Below, piece after piece: positions 53,112 to 58,924 of a stretch of DNA of 58,924 nucleotides. The stretch comes from Prevotella sp. (lineage in GTDB: Bacteria; Bacteroidota; Bacteroidia; Bacteroidales; Bacteroidaceae), in NCBI GenBank assembly GCA_017509155.1, contig JAFWQE010000160.1:1-58924 (forward strand), read 5' to 3'. The position numbers and the translations under genes are program-made. The stretch's first letter is position 1. Each line of letters opens with the position of its first letter. The notes beneath the pieces were generated by a model. The model did no database searches, had not been told where the DNA came from, and saw only the letters and a list, made by a program, of their open reading frames with translations.

Positions 53112-56051
53112 CTATTTTACCACAATGTTGACCATGCGCTTGGGCACCACGATGACCTTGACGACCTTTTTGTCGCCAATGTACTTCTGTGCGCGCTCGT
53201 CGGAAAGCACGGCCTGCTCAATGGTCTTGTTGTCGGCATCGGCGGGGAATTCCATCTCCAGGCGCGTCTTTCCGTTGAAGGCCACGCCCAGCTTGACGCT
53301 GCTCTCCACCAGATACTGCTCATCCCACGAGGGCCACTGCGCGTCGCACACCGAGCCCGTGCCGCCAAGCATCTCCCAGAGTTCCTCGGCAATGTGGGGA
53401 GCAAACGGCGCAATGAGCGTCACCAGGGTGCGCATCACCTGCTTGTTTGCACACTTCATCGACGAAAGCTCGTTCACGCAGATCATGAACGCAGAGATGC
53501 TGGTGTTGTAGGAGAACTGAGGAATGTCCTGCGACACCTTCTTGATGAGCTTGTGAACGCTCTTCAGCTCGTCCTTTCCCGGCTGTTCGTCCGAGCTGGC
53601 GCCCGTTGCAAGGTTCCAGAATTTCTTGAGGAAGCGGTGGCAACCGTCTATGCCGTTGGTGTCCCAAGGCTTCGACTGCTCCACGGGACCGAGGAACATC
53701 TCATACAGACGCAGCGTGTCGGCACCGTAGCGCTCCACAATCATGTCGGGATTCACCACGTTGAACATCGACTTCGACATCTTCTCGATGGCCCAGCCGC
53801 ACACGTATTTGCCGTCCTCGAGAACAAACTCGGCGTCGTTGTATTCCGGACGCCACGCCTTGAATGCCTCCACGTCGAGCACATCGTTCGACACAATGTT
53901 CACGTCAACGTGTATGGGCGTCACGTCGGCATAGTCTTTCTTCAGACCGAGTGACACAAACACCGGATGGCCTTTCTCCTGACTGGCCACGTTGTCGCGG
54001 TAGACGAAGTTGGAGCGTCCCTGAATCATGCCCTGGTTGACGAGCTTCTGGAACGGCTCGTCCTTGCACGAAACACCGAGGTCGAAGAGGAACTTGTTCC
54101 AGAAGCGCGAGTAGATGAGGTGGCCGGTGGCATGTTCGGTGCCGCCCACGTAGAGGTCCACGTTCTGCCAGTACTGGTCGGCTTCCTCCGACACCAGTGC
54201 GTTCTCGTTCTTCGGATCCATATAGCGCAGGTAGTAGGCCGAGCTGCCGGCGAAGCCCGGCATGGTGTTCAGCTCCAGCGGGAACACCGTCTTGTGGTCG
54301 ATAGCACTGCAATCGACTACTTGACAGTTTGCAGTGTCCCAGGCCCATTTCCTGGCGTGGCCCAGCGGGGGCTGTCCGTCCTCGGAGGGCTTGTAGTGGC
54401 TCACCTCTGGCAGTTCGAGGGGCAGGCACTGCTCGGGTATCATATAGGGCATGCCGTCCTTGTAGTACACGGGGAACGGTTCGCCCCAATAGCGCTGGCG
54501 AGAGAAGATGGCGTCGCGCAGGCGGTAGTTCACCTTCACGCGGCCAAGGCCTTTCTCCGTCACGTATTCCTTCGTCTTCTGTATGGCTTCCTTCACGGTC
54601 AGGCCGTTCAGGGAGAACTCTCCGTTGGAGCTGTTCATCACGATGCCTTCCTTGGCATCGAAACTTTCCTCGCTCACATCGGCACCTTCGATGAGCGGAA
54701 TGATGGGAAGGTCGAAGTGGCGCGCAAAGGCATAGTCGCGAGAGTCGTGGGCTGGCACCGCCATGATGGCGCCCGTGCCGTAGCCGGCCAGCACATATTC
54801 GGCTATCCAGATGGGGATTTGCTTGCCTGTCAGGGGATTGATGGCGTAGCTGCCTGAGAAGACGCCCGTCACCTTGTGGTCCATCTGGCGCTCGCGCTCC
54901 GTGCGCTTCTTTACATAGGCCAGATATTCCTCCACCTCGGCTTTCTGCTCGGGCGTGGTCAGCTGTTCAACCAGCTCGCTCTCGGGTGCCAGTACCATGA
55001 ACGTAACGCCGAAGATGGTGTCGGCACGCGTGGTGAAGATGGTGAACGACTGCGCTTCTCCGCTGCCTCCAGCCACCTTGAATTCCATCTCAGTACCCTC
55101 AGACCGGCCAATCCAGTTGCGCTGTGTCTCCTTCAGAGAGTCGGTCCAGTCTATCTCGTCAAGACCATCGAGCAGACGCTGGGCATACGCCGAGACGCGC
55201 AGACACCACTGACGCATCTTCTTCTGAACGACAGGGAAGCCGCCGCGAACACTCACACCGTCCACCACTTCATCGTTGGCCAGCACCGTGCCCAGACCAG
55301 CACACCAGTTCACCATCGTCTCGCCCAGGTAGGCAATGCGGTAGTTCATCAGCACCTCCTGCTGCTCTTTCTCGCTCATGGCCTTCCATTCGTCGGCCGT
55401 GAAACTGAGTTCTTCGCTCTGCGCCACGTCGTAGTTCTCCAGACCCTTCGTGCCGTTCTGCTCGAAATAGGCTATGAGTTCGGCGATGGGATGGGCTGCA
55501 ATTGAAGAGTTACCGGCCCCCCCTACTGCCCCCGAGGGGGCTTCTTTAGTATTGGAAGATGTAACTATCGTGTCCCCCTCGGGGGACGACAGGGGGGCTA
55601 ACTTTCTTCCATAGTAGCTCCCGAACATCTTCTGGAACGCCCATTGCGTCCACTTGTAGTAGATGGGCTCGCAGGTGCGCACCTCGCGTTCCCAGTCAAA
55701 CGAGAAGCCAATCTTGTCGAGCTGCTCACGATAGCGCTTGATATTGGCCTCGGTGGTGATGGCCGGATGCTGGCCCGTCTGTATGGCATACTGCTCGGCG
55801 GGAAGGCCGTAGGCGTCGTAGCCCATCGGGTTCAGCACGTTAAAGCCCTGCTGACGCTTGAAACGCGCGTAGATATCGCTGGCAATATAGCCCAGCGGAT
55901 GGCCCACATGCAAGCCCGCACCGCTCGGGTAGGGGAACATGTTGAGCACGTAGAACTTCTTTCTCTGCTTGTCTTCAACAACGCGGTAGGTTTTCTCGTC
56001 CACCCAGCGCTGCTGCCATTTCTTCTCAATTTCTCTGAAGTTGTATTCCAT
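53112..56051 (-). CDS. leuS: Leucyl-tRNA synthetase with repeat-derived insertion
   Basis: The 979-residue class I synthetase has the HIGH-type motif in [16 protein letters not shown], the editing domain ([39 protein letters not shown]), KMSKS in [14 protein letters not shown] and the anticodon-binding C-terminus. It charges tRNALeu. Between residues about 151 and 180 ([12 protein letters not shown] to [11 protein letters not shown]), within the insert-rich region before the editing domain, there is an extra segment encoded by two GC-rich hairpins at 55514-55602. The frame is intact on both sides, so the enzyme is presumably functional. A TAnnTTTG box lies upstream on the minus strand. Confidence 0.97.
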   Translation of the reverse strand: MEYNFREIEKKWQQRWVDEKTYRVVEDKQRKKFYVLNMFPYPSGAGLHVGHPLGYIASDIYARFKRQQGFNVLNPMGYDAYGLPAEQYAIQTGQHPAITTEANIKRYREQLDKIGFSFDWEREVRTCEPIYYKWTQWAFQKMFGSYYGRKLAPLSSPEGDTIVTSSNTKEAPSGAVGGAGNSSIAAHPIAELIAYFEQNGTKGLENYDVAQSEELSFTADEWKAMSEKEQQEVLMNYRIAYLGETMVNWCAGLGTVLANDEVVDGVSVRGGFPVVQKKMRQWCLRVSAYAQRLLDGLDEIDWTDSLKETQRNWIGRSEGTEMEFKVAGGSGEAQSFTIFTTRADTIFGVTFMVLAPESELVEQLTTPEQKAEVEEYLAYVKKRTERERQMDHKVTGVFSGSYAINPLTGKQIPIWIAEYVLAGYGTGAIMAVPAHDSRDYAFARHFDLPIIPLIEGADVSEESFDAKEGIVMNSSNGEFSLNGLTVKEAIQKTKEYVTEKGLGRVKVNYRLRDAIFSRQRYWGEPFPVYYKDGMPYMIPEQCLPLELPEVSHYKPSEDGQPPLGHARKWAWDTANCQVVDCSAIDHKTVFPLELNTMPGFAGSSAYYLRYMDPKNENALVSEEADQYWQNVDLYVGGTEHATGHLIYSRFWNKFLFDLGVSCKDEPFQKLVNQGMIQGRSNFVYRDNVASQEKGHPVFVSLGLKKDYADVTPIHVDVNIVSNDVLDVEAFKAWRPEYNDAEFVLEDGKYVCGWAIEKMSKSMFNVVNPDMIVERYGADTLRLYEMFLGPVEQSKPWDTNGIDGCHRFLKKFWNLATGASSDEQPGKDELKSVHKLIKKVSQDIPQFSYNTSISAFMICVNELSSMKCANKQVMRTLVTLIAPFAPHIAEELWEMLGGTGSVCDAQWPSWDEQYLVESSVKLGVAFNGKTRLEMEFPADADNKTIEQAVLSDERAQKYIGDKKVVKVIVVPKRMVNIVVK
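55514..55602. repeat. GCCCCC/GGGGGC repeat inserted in leuS
   Basis: Two hairpins, GCCCCCGAGGGGGC and TCCCCCTCGGGGGA, are joined by an AT-richer spacer. The first with its flank (CCCCCCTACTG, CTTCT) matches the copies at 45636 (inverted) and 40854. Confidence 0.9.
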
Positions 56052-56073
56052 ATTAAATAAGTATTTTGCGGTG

Positions 56074-56081
56074 CAAATTTA
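56074..56081 (-). promoter_or_regulatory. leuS promoter -7 box
   Basis: It reads TAAATTTG on the minus strand, 22 bases before the leuS ATG. Confidence 0.6.
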
Positions 56082-56170
56082 CGCTTTTTCCCGCATACAG
56101 GCAATAAAAACAACGGTTAATTGCTTCTTTTTTGTTAAACACACGCCTCCATTTCGCCAAATTCGAGAAA

Positions 56171-56258
56171 CGATACCATTGATTTCGTTTAACCATTCCA
56201 ATGATTTCATTCAACAAAACCAATGGATTCGTTCAACAAAACCATTGTTTTTGTTTCT
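56171..56258. repeat. 22-bp x 4 array, copy D
   Basis: Four 22-bp units at 56171, 56193, 56215 and 56237 contain ACCATTGATTTCGTTTAA or CCAATGGATTCGTTCAAC. Trailing GCC-containing units at 56266 and 56288 keep the 22-bp step. The 56052-56388 gap holds otherwise only the leuS promoter. Confidence 0.92.
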
Positions 56259-56388
56259 TGAAAACGCCCTTTTTCCTTCATCATTCTGCCAAAAAACCTC
56301 CCTGAAACTACAAAAAAACGGACGGAACATTTTCATTCCAAGAAACAAAAATCCCTGCCTATCTGTTCGAAGGGCAGGGTATGCAGAG

Positions 56389-56655
56389 TTACTTTGAATA
56401 ATGGAACCGAAGTGAAAAAACATATACATAGATGCGTCCACTACTAATGGAATAGACCATTCGGTGTTTTTCATTAATGCGTCGACTCCATTTGCCTTGT
56501 TCTCCTTTCAGCGGTTCTGGCTTACCAATGCCAGAAAAAGGGTGCTTCTGAATGTCTTCAAGCAATGCTCTGATGCGTTTCAAGATGCGCTTGTCGCCTT
56601 TTTGCCTCCAGTATTCCAAATCTTCGATGGCCTGGGAGAGGAATGCTATTTCCAT
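56389..56655 (-). CDS. YoeB/Txe-family toxin
   Basis: The 88-residue protein matches YoeB: MEIAFLSQAIEDLEYWRQKGDKRILKRI, HPFSGIGKPEPLKG, GKWSRRINEKHRMVYSI and an aromatic/His C-terminus (SLRFHYSK) that in YoeB carries the catalytic residues. It is a ribosome-dependent mRNA interferase by family. It overlaps the antitoxin gene by 10 bp and is AT-richer than nearby genes. Confidence 0.93.
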   Translation of the reverse strand: MEIAFLSQAIEDLEYWRQKGDKRILKRIRALLEDIQKHPFSGIGKPEPLKGEQGKWSRRINEKHRMVYSISSGRIYVYVFSLRFHYSK

Positions 56656-56885
56656 ATTTCGTCTAAGTTCATGACCTTGAAATTACCATTCTTGATATCT
56701 TCATCTCCTTGCCGGATAATCTCAACCAACTCAGGTGAAGACATGATATGCTCCGTCTCGTCCATTGCCTGCTTTTGTGCAGTCAACTTTTTCAGATACT
56801 TGATGGCCTTCTTCATCAGTCCTTCATCTTCAGCAATGATGCTCAGTTCACGGAATAGTTCCGCATTCAGTTGCATTGATGTCAT
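56646..56885 (-). CDS. Antitoxin of the YoeB pair
   Basis: The 79-residue acidic protein (MTSMQLNAELFRELSIIAEDEGLMKKAIKYLKKL, reading in two helices) ends in NFKVMNLDEIWK, a typical toxin-wrapping tail. It is not the classic YefM sequence but sits directly upstream of and overlaps yoeB, the standard antitoxin-first order. It likely represses the promoter at 56912. Confidence 0.85.
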   Translation of the reverse strand: MTSMQLNAELFRELSIIAEDEGLMKKAIKYLKKLTAQKQAMDETEHIMSSPELVEIIRQGDEDIKNGNFKVMNLDEIWK

Positions 56886-56911
56886 AACTTATACTTATTG
56901 GTTTCTGATGG

Positions 56912-56919
56912 CAAAATTA
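56912..56919 (-). promoter_or_regulatory. Toxin-antitoxin promoter -7 box
   Basis: It reads TAATTTTG on the minus strand, 26 bases before the antitoxin ATG. Confidence 0.6.
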
Positions 56920-57006
56920 GTTATTTATTTCGAATAAACAAAGAAAACGACGATAAAACAATGAAAGAGCTGAATTTCAATGCTGTTCCGCCTACGGTCT
57001 TGTAGG

Positions 57007-58305
57007 CTACGGTACATCCGCAGCCCCTGCATATCCGTCGAGCTTCTGGAGGTAATACTGCCGGAAGTCGTCCCATTTGTAGTAGGGTGCCATCGACTGG
57101 TCGGCGAGTGGCAGCGTGGCTTCGTCTTCGTTGAGCAGCGCTTTCACGAGAATGGGCCCGCCCTTTTTCTTGTTGCGGTAGAACACCAGCTGCACGTTGG
57201 CGCCCATGGGGAAGATGTTGTAGTTGTGCCATCCCTGCGCGTTCACGTCGTCGATTTCCATCTGGCGGTCGTAGCCGTTGAGGCCGAGCAGGCAGGTGAG
57301 CGGCATCACCATGGTCTCATGGCCGAAACGCAGCGTGGCGCCGGGGGCGTCGAGCTGCAGGCAGGAGTCTGCCTGATGGATGATGTTGCGCAGCAGGTTG
57401 CGCTGTGAGAAGGGCTGCACGCCGCCGCTCAGCGACGACGGACCGTAGGTGATGTACCACCACGCGTTGTTCTGTTGCCAGAACTCATACAGCTCTTCCT
57501 TCGTGAACACGTCGTAGAGCGTGAACTCCTTGCGCTTCTCTGTGCTCTGTAGGTTGCTCGCATGCTTGAAAAGTAGGCTCACCAGGCGCTCGCCGTCCAC
57601 GTTGTACTTGGCGTAGTCGGCATCGCTGAACAGTCGCGCCAGCACCGCCTCGTAGGGGTTGTGCTTCGCCTTGTAGGCGTCGAACATCATCCGCGCCCGC
57701 TGAGGGAACTTCATGGCGTCGAGCTTTTTGTCGGGCTGGTTCATGTAGTACATGTCGTGTTCCGACGCGTCGTGGGTGATGCGCAGCCGCGGGTTCTTGA
57801 TGAGAAGCTCCTGCAGCTCGTTCTCCATCGACAGGATGCAGCGAATGACCACCGTACTCTTGGCGTCGATGCACACATCTCCGGCGAACACCTGCGGGAA
57901 TCTTTCGTACATGCGTCGCGCTATCTGGCGGTGCTGTTCGGCGCCCAGGGGCGACAGTTCGCCCGTTCGCTTCCTGCTCTCCTCGCGTATCTGTCGCATG
58001 CGGCCGAGCACGTCGTGGCCCAATGCTGTCAGCTTGCCCAGACTGTCGGCACGTTGCAGTGTCGCGAGGGGCCAGTCGTAGTCGGTGTCGCCAATCAGAT
58101 AGCGCGACCCGTGTCGCCCGTAGTGGCTCAGATAGAAAGGCTCGTAGCCCCGCGGAGCCTTCGTCAGCGCCTTCTGAGGGCCACGGTAGGCCACATAGTT
58201 ACTGCCCGTCAGCGCCGGGTTGGCCATCACTTCCTCGCGCGCCTCCTGCGCCGTCGCGGCCAACGAACCGGCAACAATCATCAGCACAAAAAATGTCTTT
58301 CTCAT
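57007..58305 (-). CDS. Multiple inositol polyphosphate phosphatase-type histidine acid phosphatase
   Basis: The 432-residue protein (ATG 58305) has a signal peptide (TFFVLMIVAGSLAATAQ) and the catalytic His in LSHYGRHGSRYLIG. The proton-donor block is RFGHETMVMP near residue 330, an HxT-type variant of the usual HD/HAE. The overall match is to bacterial MINPP (phytase-like) enzymes of gut Bacteroidota, which remove phosphates from inositol polyphosphates in the periplasm or on the surface. An upstream in-frame ATG at 58485 gives no signal peptide directly at the start and is less likely. It has its own TAnnTTTG box. Confidence 0.87.
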   Translation of the reverse strand: MRKTFFVLMIVAGSLAATAQEAREEVMANPALTGSNYVAYRGPQKALTKAPRGYEPFYLSHYGRHGSRYLIGDTDYDWPLATLQRADSLGKLTALGHDVLGRMRQIREESRKRTGELSPLGAEQHRQIARRMYERFPQVFAGDVCIDAKSTVVIRCILSMENELQELLIKNPRLRITHDASEHDMYYMNQPDKKLDAMKFPQRARMMFDAYKAKHNPYEAVLARLFSDADYAKYNVDGERLVSLLFKHASNLQSTEKRKEFTLYDVFTKEELYEFWQQNNAWWYITYGPSSLSGGVQPFSQRNLLRNIIHQADSCLQLDAPGATLRFGHETMVMPLTCLLGLNGYDRQMEIDDVNAQGWHNYNIFPMGANVQLVFYRNKKKGGPILVKALLNEDEATLPLADQSMAPYYKWDDFRQYYLQKLDGYAGAADVP

Positions 58306-58339
58306 ATCGATTCTCAATCGTGATTCGTTATTGTCGATG

Positions 58340-58347
58340 CAAATGTA
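58340..58347 (-). promoter_or_regulatory. MINPP gene promoter -7 box
   Basis: It reads TACATTTG on the minus strand, 34 bases before the ATG. Confidence 0.6.
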
Positions 58348-58768
58348 CACAAAAAACGTGATTTCAGAGCCAATTACCTTCAGAAAAAGTGCTATTAGAG
58401 TTTGAAAAACAGGTGGACAAAGAACAAAAGCACCTTCATATTGCTGTTTTATTCGATGTCTTAAATCTCCGTTTCGCCTGAGCACATACTCTCGTCAACA
58501 AGCCGTCAAAAGCATTTTGATTACCTTTTTACCATTTTTGGTAATATAGTAATGGGCAGAGTGTGACTCTGTTTGCAGAGAACTCCCGAGAGTTAAGTTA
58601 GTTCATACAATAAAACAACCATTTCATACACCAATCGAGAAATCCTTTGGAATGTTACCGTTCTACACCTTAAATTTATGGCAAAAAACAATGAGGCTTA
58701 GCTACTTTACAGTGGCAAAGCTGTCAATTCAGCATTCATAACAAGTAAATCAGCAAAATAATAAAGAA
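58348..58768. other. Gene-free AT-rich interval
   Basis: No convincing gene is seen. It contains a partial CTCTGTTTGCAGAGAACTCC motif at about 58568 that belongs to the AGAACTCC foldback family, and AT-rich sequence that should hold the promoter of the gene at 58769. Confidence 0.6.
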
Positions 58769-58924
58769 ATGAAAGGATTTATCAAAGGCATTCTTTTGGA
58801 CATACTATTAATCATAGTATTTTGCCTGTTAGGGGAATATTGCCCGGTGTTATCTATAATTGCATTCAAGTTTCGCATTCGCTCAACTTCTTGGAGTTCA
58901 GGAGTTCAGGAGTTACAGGAGTTG
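58769..58924 (+). CDS. Partial small membrane protein, runs off the window
   Basis: The frame from ATG 58769 is open to the window end. It begins MKGFIKGILLDILLIIVFCL, with one hydrophobic helix and then LGEYCPVLSIIAFKFRIRSTSW. From about residue 33 it is encoded by the AGGAGTT repeat, so the true gene may be a short peptide that the repeat has extended. I do not recognise it. Confidence 0.4.
   Translation, partial: MKGFIKGILLDILLIIVFCLLGEYCPVLSIIAFKFRIRSTSWSSGVQELQEL
58864..58924. repeat. AGGAGTT repeat, partial at the window end
   Basis: 58864-58903 is the exact reverse complement of 12001-12040, followed by AGGAGTTCAGGAGTTACAGG to the end. Confidence 0.92.

Overview
The window looks like a chromosomal segment of a member of the Bacteroidales, most likely Prevotellaceae. 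The genes are GC-rich. Many promoters carry the Bacteroidota -7 motif TAnnTTTG. There is a SusC/SusD-type outer-membrane pair, a type IX secretion protein (PorZ), and pectin enzymes of families GH2, GH106 and PL11. The genus is inference; the phylum is well supported. No tRNA, rRNA, CRISPR array or complete insertion sequence with terminal repeats was seen.

Layout. 22-9843 (minus) is a four-gene operon of secreted carbohydrate-active enzymes: GH2, GH106, SGNH acetylesterase and a DUF5703-type protein. 10137-11907 holds a UroD/MtaA-type methyltransferase and a free-standing MetH activation domain. 12125-18642 holds mnmG, apt, uvrC, dtd, a small membrane protein, a MazG-like gene and deoC, with two perfect ParB-binding parS sites flanking apt. 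19001-28759 holds a polyprenyl synthase, polA, a REP-associated (HUH) transposase, a DUF418 membrane protein, a HigBA toxin-antitoxin pair, ychF, a four-helix-bundle protein and lgt. 28974-40417 holds mutS, a YncE-like propeller, a CapA-like protein, a secreted beta-helix protein, a PL11 rhamnogalacturonan lyase and nadA. 40480-40774 is an AT-rich stretch with clustered DnaA boxes, a candidate replication origin 26 kb from the parS sites. 41179-46926 is a TonB receptor / SusD-like / phosphodiesterase operon. 47870-56051 (minus) holds leuS, a YitT-like gene, rdgB, a GT2 glycosyltransferase and porZ. The right end has a YoeB toxin-antitoxin pair, a MINPP-type phosphatase and the start of an unknown small membrane protein.

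The most unusual property is the repeat content. At least six families of short repeats fill the intergenic gaps and several have entered reading frames without breaking them: leuS, the GH2 gene, the phosphodiesterase, the beta-helix gene, the transposase itself and the first codons of lgt. About ten intergenic tandem arrays with unrelated sequences share a unit of 22 bp (or 44 bp). Four of these arrays are one family with exactly four 22-bp core units (88 bp). A transposase gene (RAYT) sits directly beside tandem palindromic REP-like units, making it the best candidate driver for one family; what drives the 22-bp arrays is unknown. A four-helix-bundle gene is flanked by oppositely oriented 22-bp arrays of one family.

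Functional themes: breakdown of rhamnogalacturonan-I pectin (GH2, GH106, esterase, PL11, perhaps the beta-helix protein); scavenging of organic phosphate (SusCD-linked phosphodiesterase, MINPP); origin-proximal housekeeping genes for replication and repair (polA, uvrC, mutS, mnmG, parS, DnaA boxes).
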